Shown: positions 1 through 10,797 of the stretch, piece by piece
Position numbering within the stretch: the stretch's first letter is position 1
Layout: each line of letters opens with the position of its first letter
Assembly: GCF_007183175.1 (NCBI RefSeq)
Contig: NZ_AP019807.1
Location: 1,780,001 to 1,844,000 of the forward strand
DNA: 64,000 nt
Reading direction: 5' to 3'
From: Microbulbifer sp. GL-2
GTDB taxonomy: Bacteria; Pseudomonadota; Gammaproteobacteria; Pseudomonadales; Cellvibrionaceae
Translations under genes and position numbers: made by a program
The notes under the pieces: generated by a model
The model's input: the letters and a program-made list of their open reading frames with translations, nothing else
The model's database searches: none
Told to the model about the DNA's origin: nothing

Positions 1-30
1 TCAGCGGTTCGATCCCGCTTAGCTCCACCA
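1..30 (+). tRNA. tRNA-Ala, 3' end only
   Basis: The window opens inside a tRNA. The bases seen are the T arm with GGTTCGATCCC, the 3' acceptor strand and an encoded CCA. The end AGCTCCACCA and its place just before a 23S gene match the tRNA-Ala(UGC) that usually follows tRNA-Ile in gammaproteobacterial rRNA spacers. The anticodon lies outside the window, so the identity rests on the acceptor and T-arm sequence and on position. Confidence 0.85.
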
Positions 31-127
31 TTTCCTGGATCCCAACATTAGAAGTCAGAAAACTGAGTTCTTGGTAGTTTCTCGCGGTTTGAGAACAAGA
101 GTTCAGCTTCCTGATTTTTACATCAGA

Positions 128-140
128 TGCTCTTTAACAA
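128..140 (+). promoter_or_regulatory. boxA antitermination element in the 16S-23S spacer
   Basis: TGCTCTTTAACAA is the classical boxA recognised by NusB/NusE. It lies in the 16S-23S spacer about 160 bases before 23S. It is expected to support processive antitermination of the rRNA operon. Confidence 0.85.
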
Positions 141-148
141 GGTAGAAA

Positions 149-297
149 CAATTTGTAGTAATACACTGCAAGGCGAGGTTGAGTAGTAACGATACTCAAC
201 ATCAATATTATATGTGTGTCTCTCAAGCACACAATCCGGTGTTTGAATGCTTGGTCGCATTCAAATGCAAAGTCGTTAGTAGTCGTTTGTGTTGTAT

Positions 298-303
<6 letters not shown>
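149..303 (+). other. 23S rRNA processing stem, left strand
   Basis: Several segments before 23S are the reverse complement of segments after it: 149-172 with 3251-3275 (a few G-U or mismatched pairs), 214-223 with 3232-3241 (10 perfect), 230-238 with 3219-3227 (9 perfect), 271-280 with 3198-3207 (10 perfect) and 290-303 with 3174-3187 (14 perfect). The pairs nest in order, as expected of the long helix cut by RNase III to release pre-23S. Confidence 0.85.
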
Positions 304-3173
<2,870 letters not shown>

Positions 3174-3181
<8 letters not shown>

Positions 3182-3275
3182 ACAACAGAGATGGTTACTA
3201 ACGACTAGCGCAAGCTAGCGGATTGTGAGTTAGAGACACACAATTGATCGACTTGCGGTGTATTACTACAGATTG
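3174..3275 (+). other. 23S rRNA processing stem, right strand
   Basis: This is the complementary strand of the pre-23S helix described at 149-303. The arms run outward from the mature 3' end: 3174-3187, 3198-3207, 3219-3227, 3232-3241 and 3251-3275. The rest of the 23S-5S spacer, to 3385, holds no tRNA that I can find. Confidence 0.8.
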
Positions 3276-3385
3276 TTTTACCGACTTATTTGGGGTTATC
3301 GCCGGTCATATGACCGAGGCAAACAGCGATAACACGGCAGGCCAAGCAAAATTGCTTATAAGACCAACGCCAACCCAAGCCAGTT

Positions 3386-3503
3386 TGCCTGACGACCATA
3401 GAGTTGTGGAACCACCTGATCCCTTGCCGAACTCAGAAGTGAAACGCAACATCGCCGATGGTAGTGTGGGGTTTCCCCATGTGAGAGTAGGTCATCGTCA
3501 GGC
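3386..3503 (+). rRNA. rrf: 5S ribosomal RNA
   Basis: This is a complete 5S gene of about 118 bases. It starts TGCCTGACGACC and ends with the complementary GTCAGGC. The internal block CCGAACTCAGAAGTGAAAC is diagnostic. It lies about 200 bases after 23S, in the usual order, and is followed by the operon terminator. Confidence 0.96.
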
Positions 3504-3515
3504 TTCTAATCCGAA

Positions 3516-3546
3516 AGGGCCACCCAGTTGGGTGGCCCTTTTTTTA
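3516..3546 (+). terminator. rRNA operon terminator
   Basis: A 9-bp perfect stem GGGCCACCC / GGGTGGCCC with a short loop is followed by seven T. This is a classical intrinsic terminator just after 5S. Confidence 0.95.
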
Positions 3547-4025
3547 TGCGTGAAAAAATATTTAATAAAATAAAAAATAAAAAATATCGGTTAAATAAAT
3601 TAATAATAAAAACAGAAAAGCTAGAGAGATTAGAATTGGATCCTGGGTTGGAATTTATCGCCAGAAAAAATAGCCAAAAATCTGGCTGGAAAATCCAATA
3701 AGAAAAATACACGCTCAGAAAAATCCAAGAAAACCTCTGGCGCTTTTAATAAAGGCTTTTTCCCACACACCTTTACCACGAAAATAAATAACAGCTGCTA
3801 TTTATTAATATCTGTCCTCCCACCACTGAGTTTATCTGAATAGTTTTACCGCACTACTCGTAGGATTCTCAAAATAAATACTTCGAATAACAAGAAAACC
3901 TCTACCGCAAAAAAAAGAAATTCCACTGAAAAAAATACTGAAAAAATACCGATAAGGCATCGGTGATTTTTTGTGCGCTTGGCCGATGTCACACAACTGT
4001 AAGGCCGGGAGCGGATATACCAGAG

Positions 4026-4061
4026 TTATGCACAAGTCTATCCAAGCATTCTGTTAATAAC
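4026..4061 (+). repeat. 36-bp direct repeat, copy 1, with DnaA-box-like start
   Basis: Begins TTATGCACAAGTCTATCCA and ends ATTCTGTTAATAAC. It differs from the copy at 4148 at four positions. The leading GTTAT and trailing ATAAC also form an outer dyad. Confidence 0.7.
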
Positions 4062-4147
4062 GGCAGACTTGTGGAAATCCCCCAGAATCGGTGGTGTTTT
4101 TTTACACGGTAAAACGGTCCCCACGGGAAATGGGGCCTGGCAGTGGA

Positions 4148-4183
4148 TTATGCACAGGTCTATCCATGGATTCTGTTAGTAAC
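4148..4183 (+). repeat. 36-bp direct repeat, copy 2, with DnaA-box-like start
   Basis: Begins TTATGCACAGGTCTATCCA and ends ATTCTGTTAGTAAC. It starts 122 bases after copy 1 on the same strand. Confidence 0.7.
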
Positions 4184-4281
4184 CTTTTTAATGAAAAAAG
4201 GTTCTAGAGTTTGTTTTCTTTTAGTAGTTGAATTAACGCCTATTCTTAGTGCTCCATAATTGCGTAATTTTGAGGCCCTGC

Positions 4282-5277
4282 ATGAAAGTAGTGCTCGCCT
4301 GCTTGTTGGCAACCCTATTTACAACTATTGGGGCGCCTAATGCCAGCACACTGGTCGTGGGAAATAAATATGAAGGAACAGTCAGTTTTATAGATCTAGA
4401 GAATGGCCAAGAAATCAAACGGTCAGAAACAGGGGGAGCTCCCCATGAGATGATTCTTTCCCCCGACAAAAGCAAGGCGGTGGTGGTTTCCTATTTAGAG
4501 GATGGCTATGTCGGTGAGGAATTAAATGTATTTGATGTTGCAACGGGCAGACGTGTTAGCGTCATAAAAATTAGCCCGCACATGGGTCCCCATGGCATTG
4601 CCTGGCTAAGCGATAGTAACAATGTGATTGTCACAACCGAAGAAACCAATGATGTTATTAAAGTTGATGTTTCATCGGGAAAAGTAATTGGGTCCGTTTC
4701 AACGGATCAGATAGGTAGCCACTTGTTGGCACTGTCTCCAGATAGTAAAACCGCTTATGTGACCAGTCGCGGCTCTGATACTTTTAGCGTTATTGATACA
4801 GAGTCAATGAACCTGAAAACCACACTACCCGCGGGTGAGGGACCAGAGGCGGTTTGGGTCAGCCCTGATGGTAAAGAGTTATGGATAGGAAATAATCAGT
4901 CGGAAAATATTTTTATTTACGACACAGATACTCTCAAGAAGAAGGAGACCTTGGACGTGGGTTATTTACCTATTCGGATACGCTTTAACCCGGATGGGAA
5001 GTTAGTCGCTGTAGCTGACCTTCAGGGGCATAGAATACTGATCTATGATGCAGCAACACGTAAAGAGATCAAGGAAATTGACGTAGGTGCTGTAGGTGCC
5101 CGTGAGCCCGCCTCCCTACTATTTTCCCCTGATGGTAAATTCTTATTTGCGGGGTCTCAAAGGGATGGAAAGGTAGTAGAGATAGATACTGAGAATTGGT
5201 CTGTTGGGCGAGTATTCAGGGCTGGTCAGGGAGCGGATGGTTTGGAGTGGAGCCCGGTAAAGACCAAGCTGGAATAA
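4282..5277 (+). CDS. Exported YVTN-type beta-propeller protein (YncE-like)
   Basis: An exported repeat protein of about 331 residues. The N-terminus MKVVLACLLATLFTTIGAPN is a signal peptide. The rest holds repeated blades with motifs such as SPDSKTAYVTSRGSDTFSVID and SPDGKELWIGN, typical of the YVTN/SMP-30-like propellers that include YncE and nitrite-reductase-like proteins. No cofactor motif is visible, so the ligand is unknown. An earlier in-frame ATG exists at 4249, but 4282 has a GAGG ribosome site 6-7 bases upstream and gives a clean signal peptide. The gene stands alone between the rRNA operon and a convergent acetyltransferase gene. Confidence 0.85.
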   Translation: MKVVLACLLATLFTTIGAPNASTLVVGNKYEGTVSFIDLENGQEIKRSETGGAPHEMILSPDKSKAVVVSYLEDGYVGEELNVFDVATGRRVSVIKISPHMGPHGIAWLSDSNNVIVTTEETNDVIKVDVSSGKVIGSVSTDQIGSHLLALSPDSKTAYVTSRGSDTFSVIDTESMNLKTTLPAGEGPEAVWVSPDGKELWIGNNQSENIFIYDTDTLKKKETLDVGYLPIRIRFNPDGKLVAVADLQGHRILIYDAATRKEIKEIDVGAVGAREPASLLFSPDGKFLFAGSQRDGKVVEIDTENWSVGRVFRAGQGADGLEWSPVKTKLE

Positions 5278-5381
5278 GGTCACTGACGAAGTTGCGTGGT
5301 TTGTTTTGTAACTGTTGTCTTTGAGCTCTCTCCTAAAGTGTTATCTCTTGAAAATAAATAACTGATTGCAGAAAGTGTTTC

Positions 5382-5903
5382 CTAAAGGGCTACAGTATAG
5401 AGTTTGAGATCTTGGACTTTGCCATCAATAGTATAATAGTTTGCAACTGTATCAGTATGAACCCCGCCAACCCGTTTAGCTATGGCGATGCTAGCTTTAT
5501 TTTCAGACAGGCACTGAATACTCAGCTGCTGAATACCCTGACTCTTTTTTAGATGTGCACATATTTTTTCTACTACTTTCGTCATAACTCCTCGGCCCTG
5601 GCAGTGGGTGGAGAGCCAGTAGCCAATTTCGGCGCATCGCTCACGAGGGTTTACTGCTTTGATACCAAAAATACCTGAAACCTTTTCTTCAACAATAATC
5701 TTGTACCAGGCGGCTCCAGTATTTTTACTGTAAATGCGCTGGTAAAGATATTCCCTGGTGCAGGTGAGATCCTTGATGGACTCTACCCAATAGAGATATT
5801 TCGCCAATAGGCAACGATTCTGTTCAATAAGTAAATGAATTTCCTGTGCATCCGCAATTGCGAGGGGTTGGAGGAGAATATTTTCTGTTACAGATATTTG
5901 CAT
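5382..5903 (-). CDS. GNAT-family N-acetyltransferase (RimL/RimJ-like)
   Basis: A protein of about 173 residues with the GNAT fold. Key features are the acetyl-CoA loop in the segment WLSTHCQGRGVMTKVV (pattern Q-x-x-G-x-G/V), the preceding strand with AEIGYWL, and a late segment with NKASIAIAKRVGG, as in the RimL/RimJ and SpeG-like group. RimL-type enzymes acetylate ribosomal proteins or small amines; the substrate here cannot be told. The ATG at 5903 is preferred to an in-frame TTG three codons earlier. The gene is monocistronic and converges on the propeller gene. Confidence 0.8.
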   Translation of the reverse strand: MQISVTENILLQPLAIADAQEIHLLIEQNRCLLAKYLYWVESIKDLTCTREYLYQRIYSKNTGAAWYKIIVEEKVSGIFGIKAVNPRERCAEIGYWLSTHCQGRGVMTKVVEKICAHLKKSQGIQQLSIQCLSENKASIAIAKRVGGVHTDTVANYYTIDGKVQDLKLYTVAL

Positions 5904-6119
5904 ATATATCAACCATATAAACTAAGTTGAATTTACCTATTCTACAGGCGGATAGGTAACCTCACCCAGGCCCTACGGCCAGCCGTGGTGGCAAAGGGAA
6001 CGTGTACTATATCCACTAAGTGCGAGTTAAAACAATTTCCGTTGCGGCCCTGGAATCAATTGAGTACTCGATAATTTACAGGCTGTTAATCGCCAAAAAT
6101 CCAGTGGCGACACTGCACA

Positions 6120-6557
6120 TTATGTTTCCAGCATAAAAGTAACCGGGCCATCATTTGTAAGGGAAACCTGCATGTCTGCTGCAAAAATACCACAGGCTAC
6201 AGGAGCGAACTGGGATTGTGCTTGTTCGATAAAGTAATCGTATAGCGCCTCAGCCTGTTGGGGGTTAGCACCGCGACTGAAGCTGGGGCGCAGGCCGCGG
6301 CCGGTCTCGGCTACCAGGGTAAACTGGCTGACTATCAGCAACCCACCTCCGGCCTGTTGTACATTCAGGTTCATACGTCCTTTGTCATCGGAAAAAACCC
6401 GGTAATTCAATACCTTATACAATAGTTTGTCTGCACTCTCGCGGTCGTCTTTGGCCTCCACACCCAGCAGTAGTAGCAGTCCATTATCAATGGCCCCAAC
6501 CGACTGTCCGGCCACATCTACACGGGCGTGGCTGACCCGCTGGATCAATCCTTTCAT
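6120..6557 (-). CDS. dtd: D-aminoacyl-tRNA deacylase
   Basis: A 145-residue protein, the normal length for DTD. It hydrolyses D-aminoacyl-tRNA (and glycyl-tRNA-Ala) in the cytosol, protecting translation. Both family signatures are present: SQFT at residues 77-80 and the Gly-cisPro motif in NDGPVT at 135-140. The start MKGLIQRVSHA matches the family N-terminus. It is divergent from the prolyl oligopeptidase gene with an 87-base gap. Confidence 0.97.
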   Translation of the reverse strand: MKGLIQRVSHARVDVAGQSVGAIDNGLLLLLGVEAKDDRESADKLLYKVLNYRVFSDDKGRMNLNVQQAGGGLLIVSQFTLVAETGRGLRPSFSRGANPQQAEALYDYFIEQAQSQFAPVACGIFAADMQVSLTNDGPVTFMLET

Positions 6558-6644
6558 CTCAGACCTCTCTGTCTCTCTGGAACCTTGTGAATAAATCGCC
6601 TAGATTAGCGGACTGATTCACGCAGAGAAACCGGGAATAGCGGT

Positions 6645-8753
6645 ATGAAGAAACAGCTTATGGCTCTGCTGGCCGGAACCCTTGCTACAGCCAGTGTGCA
6701 GGCGGCCGACAGTTATCCAAAAAATAAAGTCGTCGAACATGTGGATGAATACTTCGGTATTGAGGTGGCAGACCCCTACCGTTGGTTGGAGGATACATCG
6801 AGCAAAGAGGTTAAAGAGTGGGTTGAGGCCCAGAACGGGTTTGCCCTGCCACGCCTGAAAGCACTACCGGGCTGGCAGAAAATTAATGACCGCCTCACAG
6901 AGTTGTGGCGCTATGAGCGCTACGGTGTGCCCTATAAGAAGGGCGATAGCTATTACTACGACTACAACAACGGTGACTGGGACCAAAATATTTTCTATCG
7001 CACCGGGAATCTTGCCCAGGAGGGCAAGCCAATGCTGGATCCGCGCAGCCTGAGCGAGGATGGAACCATCGCCGCCAAGCGCCTCCAGGTCAGCCCGAAG
7101 GGCCGCTATCTGGCCTATGGCATATCTGATGGTGGAACTGATTGGACCGACTATCGCATTCGTGACCTGAAAACGGGTGCGGACCTGAAAGAGCAGCTGA
7201 CTGGTATCAAGTTCAGTGGAGCCAGCTGGGCGCCCGATGAGTCCGGTTTCTACTACAGCCGCTATCCGTTCAACAAAGATGGCAGTGCGGACGACAGCAA
7301 GCAGGTAGCGATCTATTTCCATCGACTGGGTGATGCCCAGGAGAGCGACCAACTGGTATATCGCATTACCGACCACCCGACTCGCAACCCTGGGGCTGAG
7401 GTGAGTAATGATGGTAACTACCTCCTGTTTGGTATTTTCGATGGCTATGATTCCAACGGCTTCTACTATCGCGATCTGCGCGATGACAGCGGTAAAGTGG
7501 TCAAGCTGTTGGATGACTGGGATGGTCTCTACCAGTATCTCGGTAATAAGGGGAGTACCTTCTTCTTCAAAACCAGTGCCGGGGCGCCACTGGGCCGGGT
7601 TATTGCTATCGACCTGGAGAAGCCCAATCGGAAATACTGGCGCGATCTGGTGCCGGAGACCGGTAGCGCCCTGCAGAGCGCCAGTTATATTGGCAACCGC
7701 TTCGTGCTGCACTATCTGGAGGATGCCAAATCGCGGGTATTGGTGACCGATACCAATGGAAAGAAGCAGTATGAGTTGAAGCTGCCGGGTGTGGGCTCGG
7801 TGAAAGGTTTTTATGGCGAACCGGATGGAGTGGAAACTTTCTACTCGTTTTCCAATTTCATTACTCCACCAAGTGTCTATCACCTGAACGTGAAGACCGG
7901 CGAAACCAAGTTGTTCAAGCAGCCGAAATATGCCGCAGACTTTTCCGAACTGACAGTGAGCCAGCACTTCTATAAGAGCAAGGACGGCACTCGCGTGCCC
8001 CTGTTCCTGGTGCACAAGAAAGACATGAAGCGCGATGGCTCTAACCCCACACTGCTATATGGCTACGGTGGTTTTAATTCTGCCCAGCTACCGCGCTTCT
8101 ATAACCGCTTCGTGGGATGGTTGGACATGGGTGGCACCCTGGCTCTGGCCAACTTACGTGGTGGCAGCGAGTACGGCAATGCTTGGCACCGCGCGGGCAC
8201 TAAAACCGAAAAGCAGAATGTTTTCGATGATTTTATCGCTGCGGCAGAGTGGCTGATTGAGGAGAAGATAACCTCTCCAGAAAAACTGGGTATCAGTGGG
8301 CGCTCGAATGGCGGCCTGCTCGCGGGAGCTACCCTGGTGCAGCGCCCGGACCTGTTTGCTGCGGCTTTACCTGTGGTGGGCGTATTGGATATGTTGCGAT
8401 ATCACACTGCTTCCGCCAATGCGCGCCAGTGGTCGAGTGATTACGGCTTGAGTGAAAATCGTGAGGAGTTTGCGGCGCTGCACGCCTATTCACCGGTGCA
8501 CAATACTCGTGAGGGAACTTGTTACCCTGCAACCCTGATCACTACCGCCGACCGCGATGACCGGGTGGTGCCGTGGCACAGCTACAAGTTTGCCGCTGCA
8601 CTTCAAAGAGATCAGGGCTGCGATAAGCCCGTATGGCTCGCTGTGGAGACTCGGGCCGGGCATGGTGCGGGCAAGCCGGTGTGGATGCAGGTGGAAGACT
8701 TCGCCAATCAATGGAGCTTCCTGGCCTATCAGCTGGGTATGAAAATCGAGTAG
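6645..8753 (+). CDS. Prolyl oligopeptidase, family S9A, exported
   Basis: A 702-residue serine peptidase that cleaves short peptides after proline. Residues 1-20 form a signal peptide (cleavage after VQA), so it should be periplasmic or secreted. The N-terminal S9A propeller segment starts with VVEHVDEYFGIEVADPYRWLED, split here as VVEHVDEYFG and VADPYRWLED. The catalytic domain holds the nucleophile Ser554 in GRSNGG, the acid within DRDDRV at 636-640 and the base His673 in AGHGAG. Ser554 has the same number as in the porcine enzyme. The length fits a complete enzyme. No operon partner is seen; downstream are 231 bases without a gene. Confidence 0.95.
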   Translation: MKKQLMALLAGTLATASVQAADSYPKNKVVEHVDEYFGIEVADPYRWLEDTSSKEVKEWVEAQNGFALPRLKALPGWQKINDRLTELWRYERYGVPYKKGDSYYYDYNNGDWDQNIFYRTGNLAQEGKPMLDPRSLSEDGTIAAKRLQVSPKGRYLAYGISDGGTDWTDYRIRDLKTGADLKEQLTGIKFSGASWAPDESGFYYSRYPFNKDGSADDSKQVAIYFHRLGDAQESDQLVYRITDHPTRNPGAEVSNDGNYLLFGIFDGYDSNGFYYRDLRDDSGKVVKLLDDWDGLYQYLGNKGSTFFFKTSAGAPLGRVIAIDLEKPNRKYWRDLVPETGSALQSASYIGNRFVLHYLEDAKSRVLVTDTNGKKQYELKLPGVGSVKGFYGEPDGVETFYSFSNFITPPSVYHLNVKTGETKLFKQPKYAADFSELTVSQHFYKSKDGTRVPLFLVHKKDMKRDGSNPTLLYGYGGFNSAQLPRFYNRFVGWLDMGGTLALANLRGGSEYGNAWHRAGTKTEKQNVFDDFIAAAEWLIEEKITSPEKLGISGRSNGGLLAGATLVQRPDLFAAALPVVGVLDMLRYHTASANARQWSSDYGLSENREEFAALHAYSPVHNTREGTCYPATLITTADRDDRVVPWHSYKFAAALQRDQGCDKPVWLAVETRAGHGAGKPVWMQVEDFANQWSFLAYQLGMKIE

Positions 8754-8984
8754 CCTGTCTAAGTAACCCAAAGTAAGTATCGGGGTCACTTTTTATCGTG
8801 ACTCTCGGTAATTTACTGACTGGCGGGTTTAAATTTGGGGGCTGTGTCATTAATGGATTTTGGTGTACAGCCCGCTCTGCCGGGACAGCGGTTCTATCTG
8901 CTGGTTTGCCCTTCCGGTGGGTAGTGGTTCCGGCGAAGAGTATCACTGGGGACAAATAACGATAAATAATCATCCGGTGGAATT

Positions 8985-9974
8985 ATGAAACATGCATTTG
9001 TAACCGGGGGAAGCGGTTTCCTCGGTGCTAATCTGGTGGAGCAACTGATAAAGGATGGCTGGCGGGTTACCGCGATGCATCGGCAAACGTCAAAAACTGA
9101 AATGCTGCGTTCTATGGGTGCCGAACTGGTTGAGGCTTCTCTGGACGATCCCGATTCCCTACATGCGGCCATCCCGCAAAATGTTGATGCTGTTTTCCAT
9201 ATGGCCGCCAATACTAATATGTGGCGTGGTGGCAATGCCCAACAGTGGAAGGATAATGTCGAGGGTGCAGCGAATATAGCGCGTGTGGCCAGGGAGAAAC
9301 ACGTTGGCCGGATGGTGGTTACCAGCTCAATTTCAGCTTACGGCTATCACCAGGACAGGATTACCGAAGAGAGCGAAAAGCTGGCTGACGACCCGCGCCA
9401 CCATTACCTATATACCAAAAAGCGCGAGGAAATCGCGGTGCGCAATGAGATTGAGCAGGGGCTTAATGCGGTGTTTCTCAATCCCTGCGCGATTGTGGGC
9501 AAATATGATACGTCCAGCTGGGCACAGACCTTTTTTCTGATCGATAAAAACCAGCTACCTGGGATACCTCCGGGGTGGGGTTCTTTCTGTCACGCCGGCG
9601 CAGTGGCGCGAGCGCATATTACTGCGGTTGAAAAGGGTCGCTGTGGTGAGAATTATATTCTCGCCGGCACCGATGCCAGCTTCCTGGAATTTTTTGGAAA
9701 AATCTCCGAGCTACTACACAAGCCTGTACCCAAGCGCACCACTCCTGCCTTCGTAATTCAATCTATCGCCTGGTTCTCCGATCTTTGGTCTCGGGTAAGC
9801 GGAAATGAGCCGATAATTACGCCAGAAAAAGCTACTCTGGTTACTCGTCGTGTCGTAGCCAGTAGTGCCAAGGCGGAGCGTGAATTAGGTTATCAATCAC
9901 AGGTGGCACTGGATACCATGTTGTGCGAGTGTCGCGACTGGTTAGTACAGCAAAATTTATTGGAGTCAAAGTGA
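8985..9974 (+). CDS. Extended SDR / NAD-dependent epimerase-type protein
   Basis: A 329-residue protein of the extended short-chain dehydrogenase family. The cofactor motif TGGSGFLGANL lies at residues 8-18, and the active-site pattern YLYTK (Y-x-x-x-K) near residue 140 is preceded by a VVTSSISAYG segment carrying the catalytic Ser. The closest-looking groups are dihydroflavonol-4-reductase-like and 3-beta-HSD-like proteins of sterol, hopanoid or polyketide pathways, but the substrate is unclear. Its stop overlaps the GTG start of a small membrane peptide (GTGA), so the two are probably translated together. Confidence 0.88.
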   Translation: MKHAFVTGGSGFLGANLVEQLIKDGWRVTAMHRQTSKTEMLRSMGAELVEASLDDPDSLHAAIPQNVDAVFHMAANTNMWRGGNAQQWKDNVEGAANIARVAREKHVGRMVVTSSISAYGYHQDRITEESEKLADDPRHHYLYTKKREEIAVRNEIEQGLNAVFLNPCAIVGKYDTSSWAQTFFLIDKNQLPGIPPGWGSFCHAGAVARAHITAVEKGRCGENYILAGTDASFLEFFGKISELLHKPVPKRTTPAFVIQSIAWFSDLWSRVSGNEPIITPEKATLVTRRVVASSAKAERELGYQSQVALDTMLCECRDWLVQQNLLESK

Positions 9975-10060
9975 ATCGCAGTAATATCATTTTTATTCTG
10001 GTCGCCTTGTTACTGGTTCTACAGTTAATCCAGCACTATTTCTTTTCTGGGGCGCAATAG
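9971..10060 (+). CDS. 29-residue single-pass membrane peptide, coupled to the SDR gene
   Basis: A GTG-started frame of 29 codons overlaps the SDR stop as GTGA. It is preceded by GGAG six bases before the start (9962-9965). The product starts MNRSNIIFILVALLLV and ends HYFFSGAQ: a short polar head with an Arg, then about 17 hydrophobic residues, as in small membrane proteins. It belongs to no family I recognise. A perfect 7-bp hairpin begins inside its last codons. Evidence is the overlap, the ribosome site and the hydrophobic profile. Confidence 0.55.
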   Translation: MNRSNIIFILVALLLVLQLIQHYFFSGAQ

Positions 10061-10066
10061 CGCCCC
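10049..10066 (+). terminator. Hairpin at the end of the SDR-small peptide unit
   Basis: GGGGCGC and GCGCCCC form a perfect 7-bp stem around AATA. There is no T-tract, so it may be an mRNA end-stabilising hairpin rather than an intrinsic terminator. The stop codon of the small peptide lies in the loop region. Confidence 0.4.
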
Positions 10067-10157
10067 GTCGGCAACTACACACAAGTATGTAGGCTCAAGA
10101 CGGTCCAGAGTTTTGGGAGGGAGTTATATTTGCTGAAATTTTTTTTAGGAGTCAATA

Positions 10158-10751
10158 ATGGAGGAGCAGCGCTGCAGCTGGTGCCTGTCAACGCCGTTGT
10201 ACCAGCAATACCACGATGAGGAATGGGGACGCCCGGTTACAGACGATAAAATTTTATTTGAATTCCTGTTATTGGAGGGTGCCCAGGCAGGCCTTTCCTG
10301 GATAACGGTACTGAATAAACGGAAAAATTATCGCCGCCTTTTCGATAATTTTGATGTAGAAAAAATTGCGCGCTATACCCCTAAAAGAGTGGAAAAATTA
10401 CTGCAAGACCCCGGGATTATACGCAATCGTTTGAAAGTGGAATCTGCAGTTAAAAATGCCCGCGCCACCCTGACATTGCGGGAAAAGGGGCAATCCCTAT
10501 CGGAGTTTCTCTGGCGGTTTACCGATGGGCGTGTCATCGTCAATCGCCCCGCTTCTCTCAAGCAGGTGCCCGCAAGTACACCGGAGTCTGATGCAATGAG
10601 CAAGGCGCTAAAAAAAGCCGGCTTCAGCTTCGTAGGCTCTACCATTATGTATGCCCACATGCAGGCAACGGGGATGGTGAACGATCACCTGCACTCCTGC
10701 CCGGCATATCAACGCTGCGTGAATGAGGCTGAAGTCGCAGGGTTGTTGTAG
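10158..10751 (+). CDS. tag: DNA-3-methyladenine glycosylase I
   Basis: A 197-residue base-excision repair enzyme that removes 3-methyladenine from DNA. The family zinc site is visible: the first Cys in RCSWC near residue 6, His in YHDEEWG near 18, and the final His and Cys in the segment DHLHSCPAYQRC near 175-186. The conserved GAQAGLSWITVL helix and the FVGSTIMYAHMQATG segment are intact. A TAGGAG ribosome site precedes the ATG. The MscS gene follows 46 bases later on the same strand and could share the transcript. Confidence 0.96.
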   Translation: MEEQRCSWCLSTPLYQQYHDEEWGRPVTDDKILFEFLLLEGAQAGLSWITVLNKRKNYRRLFDNFDVEKIARYTPKRVEKLLQDPGIIRNRLKVESAVKNARATLTLREKGQSLSEFLWRFTDGRVIVNRPASLKQVPASTPESDAMSKALKKAGFSFVGSTIMYAHMQATGMVNDHLHSCPAYQRCVNEAEVAGLL

Positions 10752-10797
10752 ATGAGTAAATTGGGAGGACGGACATTGTCGCACTGGGAAGGCATCT

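Larger units (their letters stand above)
3547..4281. other. AT-rich gene-free region with a 36-bp direct repeat
   Basis: No convincing gene is seen; the short frames here are low-complexity and lack ribosome sites. Two 36-base copies, at 4026-4061 and 4148-4183, match at 32 of 36 positions. Each starts TTATGCACA, which fits the DnaA-box consensus TTATNCACA, and each ends with TTARTAAC. The last part before 4282 should hold the promoter of the next gene, but I cannot fix its -35 and -10 elements. Confidence 0.6.

Noticed and set aside
3182..3385. Possible tRNA in the 23S-5S spacer
   Set aside because: No T-arm GTTCGA block or acceptor pairing was found; the spacer is explained by the processing stem.
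3832..4035. Minus-strand frame of 67 residues in the AT-rich gap
   Set aside because: Low-complexity Phe/Ser-rich product that overlaps the direct repeat; no family or ribosome site.
6864..8015. 383-residue frame on the minus strand inside the prolyl oligopeptidase gene
   Set aside because: It is antisense to a well-supported enzyme gene, its product has a repetitive Ile/Gln/Ala composition typical of reverse-strand shadows, and it shows no domain.
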